This document shows, one piece after another, positions 46,551 to 59,289 of a DNA stretch of 64,000 nucleotides. The stretch is taken from the NCBI GenBank assembly GCA_019426215.1, contig CM033394.1:11056195-11120194 (forward strand). The letters are read 5' to 3'. A program made the translations under genes and the position numbers. Position 1 is the stretch's first letter. Each line of letters begins with the position of its first letter. Source of the DNA: Buddleja alternifolia. Its lineage: Eukaryota; Streptophyta; Magnoliopsida; Lamiales; Scrophulariaceae. Under the pieces are notes generated by a model. That model searched no databases. It saw only the letters and a list, made by a program, of their open reading frames with translations, and was not told where the DNA came from.

Positions 46551-48130
46551 AACCTGTTAGGATGCGAATTACTAAGAATGAATTACTAACTGATGAAAAT
46601 AAACAAGTCATAAATCTACTTTTTAAGATGACAAATTAATTTTTTGCGTGATTCGACCAAATTGTTACATTTACATATCAATATTAGATCTCACGTCTTT
46701 ATTTCTGAAAGAATTTGACTTAAGTATATGTGGCAATGTACAAACCCCTATATACAGATTGAAGAAATTGATACACAAATAATCTTAACCTGCCCAAATA
46801 GAAACAAGAACCTACATTATACAACATAGAAAACATAATCTTAATACAAGTTGAAATCTTTCAAAAAAATATGCGTGGGAAAAAATAATTTCCAAGGCCC
46901 AGCCTCCGGCTCCGATTTGGCTTCTTCTCGATTCTTTGTATCAATCTCCACTCTCCATAATCTCATCAATCTCCAACTGTTGACACAAAACTCGACATCA
47001 CTCTTTCATACTCCCCATAGGCTTCTTTCATCTAGTGTGGCACACCTCCTTTTCGCTGGTGGACAATTCCCTTGGTCAATCCGTCCGAACATCTTTACAC
47101 AAATGACTTCTTTTGATGACGTTTCCAGATCCCTCATGAGCTATGTATGATTCTTCAACCAACAAACTCCATCTCCATGAGTTTGCTTAACTGGCATCCT
47201 ATCATGCCACTGTGATCCCTGGTTCCATGGGTTTCCATTTTGGCATTGGGCCTCTGCTTTCATGATTTTCGACTACTTGGATTTGCCTCCTTAGCACCAC
47301 ATTCCTGCACTCTGGCCTCTGCTCTTTGGATCTGCCTTCCGACACCACATCTGATCCCACTGACTTCGTGTTATACCCTCTTGGCAATGCGGGTCTATCT
47401 AACGGACACCACAATTCAACTACATTATTTGTCAATGTTGAACGGATCTCTCCTCATGGCTTGGTGATCTAATTGATTTTGTTCGGCCTTTATCATCTTC
47501 TCCGACTTTAACCGACCTCTATTTTTGTTGTCTGCCAACGAAGCTATCGATCTTGATGTTTTCCTCATCTCCTAAAATCGTTTTTGCTAACAAATAACAT
47601 CTAAAACAAAACGCTCCTTATAAATAGATCATATGATGTCTCAAACAAGAAATAAATCTAGCTTCTAAGACGACAAAAGAATTTTTAACGTAGTTAACTC
47701 AAACTGTCTACATCCACCGATCAAGACTATCTCACATCTTAATTTCTGAAAATGATTGGAGCGATTACATATTACAGTGCACAAGCCCCTATATATGGAG
47801 TTGGAAGACTTGATACACAAGAAATCTAAACATATATCGAATTAGAAACAAAATCCTAGTCTAAATTACATAAGAAACACAATCCTAATACAAGTCAAAC
47901 TCTGTCAAGAAAGACCAAAAACACATGGAAAAATTCCCCCGGCCCATCTAACTTGGCGACACAATGCTGCACTGCTATCAATTTTAGTACCGCGACGCCA
48001 CCCCTGGAATCACGATGCTAAACAGCAACATAGTGGGTGACTTTTTATCATCCTCACCCCATTTGACTACTTACGATCTTTTGCATTAATCTTCACAATC
48101 TCATAAAAACTCATTTTGACGTAAGGAGTT
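46551..48130 (-). mobile_element. Decayed LTR pair, probable copia remnant
   Basis: 46600-46880 and 47650-47935 are diverged direct repeats. Both read 'caa(g) ... aaataaat/cataaatct', a CTCACRTCTTWATTTCTGAAA block, 'RTGTACAARCCCCTATATA', 'TTGATACACAA' and 'AATCYTAATACAAGT' in the same order about 1.05 kb apart. Between them near 46955 lies CAATCTCCAACTGTTGACAC, like a copia purine tract with flank read on the other strand. No ORF is convincing. I read this as a short, non-autonomous or internally deleted copia, on - if the purine tract is correct. Confidence 0.5.
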
Positions 48131-48512
48131 AATACATAATTACACTTTGAGTTATTATCAAATGAACTGGCATCAAAATTCTATTATTTTAACTAAAAAT
48201 TTTGACGATGGACAAAAGTGCGCATGTATTGCTCACATGAAAAAGACTAAAGTGAAATTAAATTGAAAGGTATATATGTTTAAAAAGATTTAAGTTAAAA
48301 CATTAGAAATTTTAAAGTCACTAGACTAAATTAATTCTAAAACATGAGATTCGAGGATTAAAACTGACATTACCCATTTGATATTAAGTCATTTCGTACA
48401 CTTATTAATTGGTAGTACTAATTTTATGACATAATTGACGAGTGCACACGATTCTTTTAAATGCAATAATTTACGGAAATGGAATTAAATTGATGAAGTT
48501 AGTGCTTTGTAA

Positions 48513-48567
48513 ATGGGTCGTGTAATTTCAATCAAAAAAAAAAAAAAAAGAGAGATGGGTCGTGTAA
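48513..48567. repeat. 13-bp direct repeat around a bare poly(A)
   Basis: ATGGGTCGTGTAA occurs at 48513-48525 and 48555-48567. Between the copies are only about 29 bp, nearly all a run of A (48533-48549) followed by GAGAG. The form is that of a retroposon tail with target duplication and almost no body. Confidence 0.7.
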
Positions 48568-48696
48568 CATGGGTGACATTTGGTGGTCTTGCAAATCTAC
48601 ATTTAGGAGAATATCCACTATTAATAATGTTAAAATATGTATGAGATCTACCAAAAAATATATATTTTTTGTTATGTTTAAGCACTTTGTGTGGTA

Positions 48697-48914
48697 TCTT
48701 CAAAACAAAAAACAAAACAACCCAGGGGTGTGGTGGAGTGGATAAGGCTCCTCCTCCCTTAACTAAATGACAAGAGTTCGATCTTCGATTTTGGGCATGG
48801 AGAGCTATTGAAAACTCTGCGTCAGCTATCCCACCATTCGAAGTGCCTCCAATCAGCGGGGGAATAATCACTGCGGTCGGCAGTGAAAATTCTGGTGGGA
48901 AAAAAAAAAAAAAA
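48697..48914 (+). mobile_element. tRNA-derived SINE with 14-bp duplication
   Basis: Flanked by a perfect duplication CACTTTGTGTGGTA (48683-48696 and 48915-48928). Internal box A-like TGGTGGAGTGGATAAGG (48731-48747) and box B-like GAGTTCGATC (48774-48783) mark an RNA polymerase III tRNA-like head. The body contains AATCACTGCGGTCGGCAGTG and ends in a pure A run (about 48900-48914). It is about 218 bp, a different family from the SINE at 2113. It sits 0.5 kb upstream of the rhomboid gene. Confidence 0.87.
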
Positions 48915-48928
48915 CACTTTGTGTGGTA

Positions 48929-49406
48929 CCAGTAGTGTAACATTGTGTAGCCCTATGAGATTTTCGACCAAAAAATTTCCATTTTTCAAAAAAAAATAAT
49001 AATTATCCACTACCACCTTGCAATGTGGGGAATATATAGAATAATTACGAATAATGAAATCTCAAAAGACTCGTATGAAAATCACCTATTGGTAATAAGC
49101 ATCCCATGTATGTAACTTTCCTCCTCCTTCCTCACCAGACAAGACAAGACAAAGGACAGTCCAGTTGATAATGACAACCAACTGTCCTTAAAAAATACCC
49201 AAATACCACATTCAATATCTCAATTAAAAATCTCCAAACACAAATTAAAACCCAACTCCAAAATCCATCACTTTCTCTCTACCAATTCTTGCATTCTCCT
49301 TAAGCTACTCTTCCCCCATATACACAGACATATATATATATATATATAGACAGTAACTGGATAGATACATATACACACATACATACAATAGTGGTAAAGC
49401 AAAAGA
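48929..49406 (+). promoter_or_regulatory. Likely rhomboid-gene promoter and 5' UTR
   Basis: Immediately upstream of the ATG at 49407. A CT-rich tract (TTTCTCTCTACC, about 49272) and an AT-dinucleotide tract (TATATATATATATATATA, about 49331-49348) fit a plant promoter or leader, but neither start site nor element is proven by sequence alone. Confidence 0.4.
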
Positions 49407-52400
49407 ATGATGGGAAATGGAGATCCGGAGAGGGCTACAGCAACAAAGAACAGAAACCATAACCACCCACAGAATTACTATGCAGGAGGAGGAATTGGAA
49501 CATATGATATGGAGACTTCAGACAGCCAGTGGACATCATGGCTGGTGCCAATGATTGTTGTGGCAAACGTTGCTATGTTTGTTGTGATCATGTTTGTCAA
49601 CAATTGTCCCAAGAATCATAATGGGTTTCAAGGGAATTGTGTTGCTAGGTTTCTTGGGAGGCTCTCTTTTCAGCCACTAAGGGAAAACCCTCTATTTGGC
49701 CCTTCTTCCACAACGTAAACTTCGATTCTTTGATCTCTGTTCATAATTTAATTGTTGAATTTTGCTTATATTTCTGGTGGAAATTAACTGGGTCATGATT
49801 GTTTGACTTGGGCTGATCATGAATTTTTTTTTCCAATTTTGGAAAGAATTTTTTTTTATTCTATACTTTTAAGATTGCTTTTACGTTGGTTAGATTGTGA
49901 TTAAAAAATCGATTATACGATATCAATTACATCCTGAATACATGCGCTGTTTGTGGGAGTAGAAACCGACCTCTAATATACTAGGTAATCAGCTTTGCCA
50001 GTAGGGCTAGGCCTTATCGGCAAAGTTTTCCTTTTCTGAAGACACATTTTGTGATTAATTTCTTTCTGTTTGATTGATTTGGGATTGATTTGAATTCTTA
50101 AATTAGGGTTGAATTTAAGGTTTTTATTTTTTGCTATGAGAATTGGGAATTGGCAATGGGATCTTCTTTCTGCAAGTCTGACTTTCTTGTCTAGCTTTAT
50201 ATTTATATGTTTTTTCCATCAAAATTTAGGGATATTAATTTGATAACGAACTGGAAGGTCTAAAGGTCTAAGGATTCCATATATATGACCAACTTTTGAT
50301 TTCTTATAATTAATCTATTTGAAATCAATCAGCAACTGCTTTATAGGCTCTAAAGACTGACCTTGTTATGTATGCAATGTTTAATACTTTTGACATTCGT
50401 CGTGTATTCAGTGGAAAGAAATTAAGTGGTTCTTGTTAAAGATGGACTATATCCCCGTTAATATTTTAAGTTGATCAACTGGGGGCATGACATGATATCG
50501 GCTTATGACTTTTGATTTAGTGGGATATTTAACTTTGGAATTTTTTTTATGCCTTAATATTACCTTCTATTCTATTTCATTGTGCAACTCATGATATAAT
50601 ATGTTCCAAGTTTTGGTTTGTCGAAGAGCTGTTTTAAAATTGTTCTGATTGATGAGAAGTCTATTGATTCCCGTTTTCATGTTGCCAATAATGTTTGTAA
50701 ACTTATTTTTAGTTCAACCATGGATTTAGCATATTATGGTTCCTCAAAACAATACTTTAATACAAAATGACATCCCTTTCTCTTCCCTTTTCCGTAAAAG
50801 ATACTTATCCATCTACAATTAGGACAATTTGCTCTTTAAGTTTGAACTTTGGAAATCATATCAAAAGGTATATATTCGTGCGATAAAGAGAGATCTTTCA
50901 GCTGATCATATTCTTACCTATGATTGGACACTGACAATATTTTTGTTCAGCAGGTGCTCCATAAAAGTTTAAACTTTCCCATGTTGATTAGAATATAGAA
51001 AAACTTTCGGAACTTCCAATATGAAAGGGAAAAAATTTTCATTGATTTGCTTTGGTTCGAAATGCTGGCACGGCAAGATGCCAGCTTATATAGATTGATT
51101 GTTTCTGAATTAACAATCTTGTTTGAGCATGTCTCTAGTTTCGTGACTATATGACCATTAAAACAGTAGAGACTAGTCAAAGATAAATTGATTATTAACT
51201 TTTCACAGTGACTGTACAAAGTAGGATTTTAAAGAACCTTGTCTTCTTCTGGAGTTAAAATTATCCTACTACCCAAATCCGAATACGCTAATTTTCTGAA
51301 GTGGCTGCTTGGATTATTTTTTCCCCCTTCTTTTCTTTATGATGTTGAATTGTATGATGATTGATGCCCACCTCCCATGACGAAATAAATACTACTTTTT
51401 CTCTAGAAACTTCAAAAACCGACTTCAAGTGAAAATTAAGGTTCTGTTTGTTTTTAGTTTTAGCTTTTTATGGAAAAGTTAAAAGTTGCTTACATTTTTG
51501 TTTTACTATCGGAAGAAATTTTAGAATTCCATGGAGTGTGTGTGTGTGTGTGTGTGTGTGGATGGGTTGATCTGTGCTCGAATGCCTTTAGGCAATCATG
51601 GGTTATCATCATGCTTGAAATGCACTCATGAAATTAGAGTATATTATCTTGCTACTTAACGAAATTAATCTTTTTATTTTTGATTTTGCAGACTGGAAAA
51701 ACTAGGCGCACTTCAATGGGACAAGATAGTGCATGGGAATGAGGCATGGAGACTCATAACTTGTATATGGCTGCATGCTGGTGTTATTCATTTACTTGCA
51801 AACATGCTCAGCTTGGTGTTCATTGGTATTCGTCTAGAGCAGCAATTCGGATTTGGTAACAATTTTAAAATTTTAAATTACTTTGCATCTGCGAATATTG
51901 TTATACTCATGCATAGATAAGCCCCAAAGAACAACTCGTATCTTGATTGTCAATGTCGATTGTATTATCTACTTTCTGTTGTAATGCTTAAAATTCGTTT
52001 ATTTAGTTATTTTATTTTATTATTTTTTTAAAATTCATATTTTCACTATCACTGTTCTTTATTTTGTGTGTGCAGTGCGAGTAGGGGTAATTTATCTGTT
52101 GTCGGGAATTGGTGGGAGCATTCTGTCCTCCCTTTTTATTCATAGGAATATCTCGGTTGGGGCTTCTGGTGCACTGTTTGGACTTCTTGGAGCTATGCTA
52201 TCAGAGTTATTTACCAACTGGACTATTTATACAAACAAGGTAACATCTGCATCTATTTAGCTACAAGATAGTTAGCTTTATTTTTTGCATGTCTTTTGAG
52301 AAATTAGATATTCGTAACCAATTTCTTAAAATATCCATATTCCTATAGATTGCAGCTCTGCTTACTCTGGTGGTCATCATTGCAATTAACTTAGCTGTTG

Positions 52401-53454
52401 GAATTCTCCCACACGTTGACAACTTTGCACACATTGGAGGGTTTTTAACCGGCTTCCTCCTTGGCTTTGTATTTCTGGTCCGACCTCAGTTTGGTTGGTC
52501 AGAACGCCGCAACCGACCGGCTGATACTCGGTTGAAGTCCAAATACACAGTTTACCAATATGTTTTCTGGATTGTCGCAACAATCTTGTTGATTGTCGGG
52601 TAAGCTTTCCTGTTTCTATTTTAATCTTGCTCAAAATGTATTCCATATATCATCATATCATTATGCACGATGCCGTATCTACTCATTGTACTTAACATTA
52701 AGTGATGAACATGATAGGTTGGAGAAATAATGTGATACACAATCCTACAATATCGAGAGAAAGAGCTCTGAATTACGTAACATGAAGCGAAATTATTTAT
52801 ACTAAAAATCATTCATACTCATATTAGGGATAATTACAAACACAACCCCTCACTTATTGGGTAATTACGAGCCTCTGACACTTTGCAAATCACCAAGACA
52901 CCCTATAATATCGAGAGAAAGAGTTCTGATTACATTAACATGAAGCGATATTAATCATACTAAAATTCATTCATACTCATATTAGGGATAATTACATACA
53001 CAACCCCTCACTTATTGGGTAATTACCACGAGCCTCTAACGCTTTGCAAATTACCAAGACACCGTTATCCTAACAACTCAGAAAACAGGTGGCGAAATTG
53101 TAATTCGTTTTTTACTGACATGGGTGAAATTTAATATGGTTTTGTTGATAGAAGAAGTAATGGTAATCTCTCGAATCTCGGGGTATTTTTTTGTAATTAG
53201 GTTCTCATGCAGGGGTGTGTTGATGTAATTTAACGTTTATAGTAATGTCTCTTGTTAAAACCCATTTATGAGTTTTAACATTCCCCCCGTAATAAGAAAG
53301 ATTAAAAGCTGATTATATCACTTATTCCCGGAAATTCTGTAGATTCACTGTGGGATTGGTGATGCTGTTTAAGGGCGAAAACGCAAACGACAAATGTAGC
53401 TGGTGCCATTATCTAAGTTGTGTGCCTACTTCAAGATGGAGCTGTAACAACTGA
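49407..53454 (+). CDS. RBL: Rhomboid-like intramembrane serine protease
   Basis: Exons 49407-49714, 51692-51855, 52076-52239, 52349-52599 and 53343-53454 join in frame with GT-AG introns and give 332 aa. Rhomboids cut membrane proteins within or next to transmembrane segments; plant members of this type sit in the Golgi or secretory membranes. Features: N-terminal membrane segment (about 46-66), HxxxN block [11 protein letters not shown] (H136, N140), catalytic serine in GASG (S188), catalytic histidine in NFAHIGG (H240), and a final membrane segment with a Cys-rich tail (CSWCHYLSC). Both catalytic residues are present, so it should be active. Similar length and motifs to Arabidopsis RBL1/RBL2. 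Intron 1 (1977 bp) is long and holds a (GT)n run near 51536-51561. ATG ATG occurs at 49407 and 49410; I used the first. Confidence 0.96.
52745..53063. repeat. Tandem duplication of ~158 bp in RBL intron 4
   Basis: About 52745-52901 is repeated at 52902-53063. Both units contain AATATCGAGAGAAAGAGYTC, ATTCATTCATACTCATATTA, GGGATAATTAC and CAACCCCTCACTTATTGGG. The unit includes part of a MITE related to 45462-45698. Confidence 0.85.
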
Positions 53455-55169
53455 TCTATTGGGACTTCTTATAAGTTGTGTGCTTTGTTGTTCTATGTAC
53501 TTTTTTGGATTTTTTGACGTACAGAATTATTGTTGTTAATATGTTATAGCCATTCATATATGTTCTTGTGTACATTAATAGTATCACAACTGACATAAGT
53601 CTCTTTCGATCTTGTTGTATTATACATATAGAGAATGTTTATGGTAAGTTGTTTTGCATCTCCTTCAAACTTGTATACTGTTCTTGTCACAGTTCTTGTC
53701 ACAATCGCACAGACATATTTGGAATTATTTGTGTTATATAGTCATGCTTGATTCGTTGTCGTTGCTTTAGGCTTTACACTCGACTTGAGCATTTCATGAG
53801 CGTCGGTTGAGAAATTCTACCCTAACGTAACTATACCATCGAGTGCCTGTAGAGCACAGGATGAGAATATAAGTAAAATTGTGATATCACCTTGTGTGAT
53901 CTATTGTTGGTGATAATTGTGTGATCTATTATTCGCTTTACTTGAACAGTACTTAAGTGATTAGAATCAAACAAGCACTATATGCTAGTGTTATTGAAAT
54001 TTGATAGAATACTTGATTGATTAGATGAATCCTCTATTTTTGAGAATTTTCTTAGTGAAGAGAAAGGAAAAATATTTTCTAGAGAGTAAAGGAATGGTGT
54101 TAAAAGTGTGTTGGATGTGTTGTTTTTTAAAAGAAAAAGAATAATAATGTTTGTAGGTGTGCCACTTTCCTTTTGTTTGAGAATGTGAGAAATGTATATG
54201 GATGGGCTTTTTTTAATTAAAATCTAAGTAATAGGGATGACATTTTTTACAGACATTTATGTCAAATTCATTAATATAAGCGACGGAATATTGATAAATC
54301 GAACTTTATTTTGCTTGTGCCATTGTGAAATCAGGATATGTGAATAATTTGATATTCAATGTTGAGATACCGTCGGATGAAGCCATTTTTAGGGGTTGAA
54401 TGAACTATCCACTCATGAGTTATAGGGATGTTTTAAAATTTAAAGGCTTCATTTTCATCAATTTTCTAACGAAAATGGGGTTTCATGCTGGATTTACAAA
54501 AATAGAGGGGTGTTTTTGCCTATTTTTTTAACATAGGGGGGCGTTTAGCAATTTTGGCCTAACACAGGGGGTAAAATATAATAAACCCTTTTCTTTATGA
54601 GATTTTGAAAAAAATGAAATGAAATTTTTAGATGGTATACTCATCCAAAAGCATTTTTCAGAGATTCTTCTGTGAAATCCAGGCTTATACCCCTTGCTTG
54701 ATATATTAGTCGCTGGTCTTGAATAGCACTTTCTGTGCAGAATTTATCATGACCATGATGCAAAGTTCATTAGTTGGCTGTGCAATTACCCAAATAATTG
54801 TTCTTCTAACTCCTCCAAACAATTCATACTCATATGCATACCTTTTGATGAAAATTAATATTAGAATACATCAAAGTCTCAAACAATAGAAACATTGCGA
54901 GTAACGAAATCTGGAGCTATCATGCGAAACGATGAACAAATGTTGCCCAAACATGACAAACAAAAAGACAAGTCATTTCTTTGCACTTTACATTTGCTAA
55001 ACCTCATGCTGTTCTTATTCATTACATCCCATAATATCCAACCAAACTTTGATTAACTGTCATTACACGTAGAATAAACGTAACCCGGGTTAAAACAAAC
55101 TCTAACTACCTACATTTAGTTCATTATCATAATTAGTTAACAAGAAAAACCAAAACCCAACCCAAATCA
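53455..55169. other. Intergenic between convergent genes
   Basis: Contains the 3' UTRs of RBL (from the left) and IQD (from the right). No further gene is seen. Around 54420-54590 are stretches such as ACATAGGGGGGCGTTTAGCA and CACAGGGGGTAAAATATAAT that look like an old transposon fragment, but no ends could be set. Confidence 0.5.
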
Positions 55170-58100
55170 CTAATACCTGATCCAATGACCACCACTATAC
55201 CCGGCAATATCTCCCCTAACGGGCATTCCGAGTCCGTCCAAACGGCCTGAACCGGGATAAGCCTTATTCATGAAGTTGGCATGCAATGCAGAAACTTTCT
55301 GGGCAGCATTAGACCTCGATTCGCCATATCCATGAACCGAATATCTATTCACAGAGCTCGACCTTTCATACTGGGGAGGCCTTTGTTTAGGGGCACTGAG
55401 GGATCTTACCTTAGCTTTAGATGATTCGGTATAAGCCATGTAATTTGGATGGTCTGAGTAACCACTAAGACAGCTTCTTGACCCGTCACTCTTGGTAGGG
55501 GTAAACGGGCCCCGTTTAGAGCTGCCACCCATGGACGACGCTGAGTAGAATAGCGGGCTGTTTTCAGCAGTGCAGAAAACACTTCCATCTAAATCTTGCG
55601 CGTAATTTTTTTTAAACGGGCTCAAAGATCGGACTTCGTCGGGTGACGGACTTAGAATTGTCGTTTGACGGGCCGTGGAGTCCTTTGATGTAGAAAAGCT
55701 AGGGTGGTAGTGGTCTGAGGTGTGGCTTAAATTAGAAGAGTGAAGGAGGTTTTTATGTTTGGGTTTCCCAGTGTCTACTTCAAGAATCTTGTCACTTCTT
55801 TCGTCATCTGTGGGAAAAATTCTAGTGTAAGATCCTTGTTCCCATGATCTTTCACCGGTTTTTCTGTCCGTCTGGTGACGGCTCAAGCGGGATTTTTCTT
55901 GGTCATAGATGACGCTGCCACTTGATCTTGAACCGTTTCTCTGCATGAACTAGTGCTCAGGTGTATGATACAAGGAATTGACCGATTATAAGGTTATTGA
56001 GAAAGAAAAAGGATGTGGAACAAACCTTGAGCATCTTTAGGTGATCATTCTTCACGTCCCTGGCCCGAATAATATGCTCAAATTTCTCAGGAGTTGTTGG
56101 CGCCTACAAATTCAGAGTATTTTAAGCCACCATTCTTGGATCAATCAACACAACCTATAGGCCTTCTCAATGAGACATAGGTAAAATGACATTCATAGAG
56201 CACTTTAGGCGGAAGTTCATATTCCCTTTATGTAATGCTCCTATTGTCTATCTGGGACGTCGCAAAATAGAATATTTTTTTCTAAATGGAATTTTTTCCC
56301 TCAACGTCACTAACGTAACTAAGTCTCAAGAACTACTTTCTGGGATAATAATGTAGAGATTGACAGAAATTTTACCTTTTCAACTCGTCCAAATCTACGT
56401 ACCCTATAAAAATGGACCTATTTTTATTCACATTTCTGTTATTGTGCTACTACAAAAAAATGAATGTATCACTTACTGTATAGATGAAGTGATGAGAGGA
56501 TTTAATGCTCGAATGGGTGGCTTCCGAAGCCAGAACTCGACCCGCCCGGGCTCTAGCTTGGGCTCGAACAAGTGCCTGCATCTGTCGAAGAATATCGGCA
56601 GTTTGCTTCCTCAAAATGTGACCTCTCACCAGTGCTTGAAGCTTCACCAGTGCTTTCAGTGCCCTTAAAGCTCTTCTTGACTACAAAATAAAAATAAAAA
56701 AAAGAGTTAAATCCAAGTACTAATTTCACAAATATTTATTAATAATATTCGTCTTCTCCCATATTTACCGGGACGTCCCTAAAAAGACTGTTTCTTAAAA
56801 TGGAAACTAATAATTTTTTTCTTTCTAAAATTACCCTTTCACTCAAAATTATCATGTGATACTAATAACTCTCTTCCACTTCTTAAAAGGATAAAAGTAT
56901 ATAAATAAACAAAATCTTAAATTTCTCTACTTTTAGTAGAACACCCTAGATTAAACTAGTACTACAGATACAGGACAAAGAGAACTAGGGTCATTGTATG
57001 GTGGACGGGATGGAACGATCCATTTTCACCGTTCAATCGTTGAGTGGTTTTTTCACCCAATCCTCATTGTATTTATGATTATGATTGAACCGACTCTGTT
57101 TCATGCTCTCCGACATAAAATTACCCGTGAACTAGACTAAAAGATTCAGCACCAAATGATGGCGCCAAGTGCCTTACACAGACAACCATGAAATTTTTTT
57201 GAAAGTTGTTGGTACCCCACAAAGACTTGTTTTTAACTTTTAAAGTCTTGTAAGGTAAAAGTTCAAAGTCTTGTAAGGTAAAAGTCTGATCATTTAACAA
57301 GATAGAGACATCTCACCAGTACTATAAAATTGAATAAAAAGTAACCCAAGAAGCTAACATAAAGTATCTAAAAAAGATGGAAATATAGCACCCCCACCCC
57401 CACCCAACTTTTTATCCAAAAAGGAAGAAGAAAAGCCTCGTGGATTTGGAAGGATACACAATGAGATCTGTCCTTGTTAACTTTTTGGTGGTATGTAGCT
57501 ATCAATGGAATTTCCTCTATTTTTACCCATTACTATTTCATTTTTTTTGGTAGTAATTTACCCATTACTACAAGTATGCTTAAAAAAACTCAAAATTCAG
57601 GAGTGTAAAGCGATATTATTTTTCAAAAAAAATAGATGAAATATTGACAACAACTAATGCTAAATTCAACTAAGACTGAAAAATTAATTAAACTTGAAAA
57701 ATCCGTCATTAAAAGTTACTTTGTGCTTGATTACCCAATATTGTAATACTAATATAATGTGTTCAAATAATACCTTTAATCTTCTCAACAGTCAAAGAGT
57801 AGGACAAATGAAAGAAATTTACTACCTACCCACAAAATACCCTGTCCAGGGACATAAATTTGGACAAAACATCAAAATCCCATTCAAAAACTATTATGTC
57901 CAGGGACATAATAGTTTCAATCAAATTTAGATGTACATTCCGAGAGGTGCACGAAAACTCCAGAGTCCATCCCAACCACACTATTTTGGAAAATACTTGT
58001 ATAGACCGGGCTTGAGCCCCACCTGTGCACATTGTGGATGTCCACATCACTTATTTTGTTTTCTTGAATTAAAAAACAAGTGATGTGGATTAATTCAAAC

Positions 58101-59289
58101 AAGTGATAGTGGACATCCACAAGGTCCACAGGTGGGGTTCAAGACCCGATGTATATAAGTGTTTTCATATTCTATGTCTATATATACGACATACACTACT
58201 GTGTAAGGCCACTTAGATTTTTCAACCACCACCCCCGCCCCAAACAAAAAAAGAAAGACCATATGGACCAATCTATAGACATACACAGTATACATGCAAA
58301 TATATACATGGCCACAACTGCACTTAAAGAGTTATGAACAAACCGAGTCAAGACGAATTAGGTATTGCTCATGAATTTCTATCAAGCTCGGTGTGGTGGT
58401 TAACTTAGTAAACTCAACCAAGCTTTAATCGAGTCGAACATAAGGCGAGCTCAGGCATTTTGATTTTCTGCACATAATTTTATCATTTTTGACCCATCGA
58501 GCCGAGCTCCAATCAAGTTCGAAATTTATTGAACAAACAGAGACATGGTTTGTTATATTATCGAACTAATATCATACACCATTTTAATAATAGATCTCGA
58601 ATCTAATATCTCGAAATTGATATATTTCATACCTGCACTAGAATTTACGCAAAAGCAAAAAAACACGGACAAATTCGGATGAAGAAGAAGAAGACAGTAG
58701 TTCGACTCAGCCTTCATACCAAACCGTTGTATATAACACACACATATAATGAAATATGCAAAACCTCAGTTTAATCCACAACTCAGAGTAATCCGGAGAT
58801 GGTACAAGTCCGAAAATTAGAAGAAACATTGAGGGTAACTATGTAAATAAGGCAATGGCATGATATATATATATATATACAACAAATATATACACGGCAA
58901 CTAACCAGATAAGCACGAAAATGGGACTGAATCATAACTGCCGCCCACTCCACCCGCTTCCCGTAACCTGCGCCACCTTGTCTAACGCACGCCGCGGAGT
59001 GAAAACCGCCACCACTCCCCAACGTATAAGTATTCCTGCCGCTGTTTGTTAGCTTGACTACCGCGGCGTCGGCGACGGCGGCAGTGGCGGTAGCCACCCT
59101 GACGGCGTGATCATCGTTTACGCCTCCCGGAACGACGCCGTGTTGAGATTTCCTGCTATCTCTTTCCTTGTGAGGCTTGGCAAAGCCCCATTTCTTCTTG
59201 GGCGGTGGTTTCGGAGATGGGTTGGGCGGGTTCGGGTCGGGTTTTTTGAGACCCAACAGACCTCTAAACCATTTGGAGGCTTTGCCCAT
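55170..59289 (-). CDS. IQD: IQ67-domain calmodulin-binding protein
   Basis: Exons on -: 58906-59289, 56477-56680, 56026-56103 and 55170-55940, all phase 0 with GT-AG junctions, giving 478 aa. IQD proteins bind calmodulin and often microtubules, linking calcium signals to cell shape. The N-terminus [16 protein letters not shown] is typical. The IQ67 region spans about 113-180: an IQxxxR motif (I120, Q121, R125), continuing across the exon 1/2 junction into SRRALRAL, then KLQALVRG and [13 protein letters not shown] with basic amphipathic helices. A C-terminal DUF4005 segment (about 340-410) includes PNYMAYTES and [14 protein letters not shown]. The exon 1/2 junction cutting inside the IQ motif is usual for this family. 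Intron 1 (2225 bp) carries a MITE. The exon 4 acceptor is TTCATGCAG. Nothing suggests disruption. Confidence 0.96.
57997..58163. mobile_element. MITE in IQD intron 1
   Basis: ACTTGTATAGACCGGGCTTG at the left is repeated inverted at the right (complement of CAAGACCCGATGTATATAAGT). The inverted similarity runs through GCCCCACCTGTG and GTGGATGTCCAC to a short loop, about 165 bp in all. No ORF. Confidence 0.8.

Noticed and set aside
46851..47467. Frames of 75-99 codons on + near 46851-47467.
   Set aside because: They lie in the decayed LTR pair, change frame with every stop and match no family.
54400..54600. A possible transposon fragment with GGGGG-rich phrases.
   Set aside because: No ends, inverted repeats or coding sequence could be fixed, so it is only mentioned under the intergenic entry.
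58095..58337. Short frames in IQD intron 1.
   Set aside because: They are intronic and inside the MITE, with no family match.
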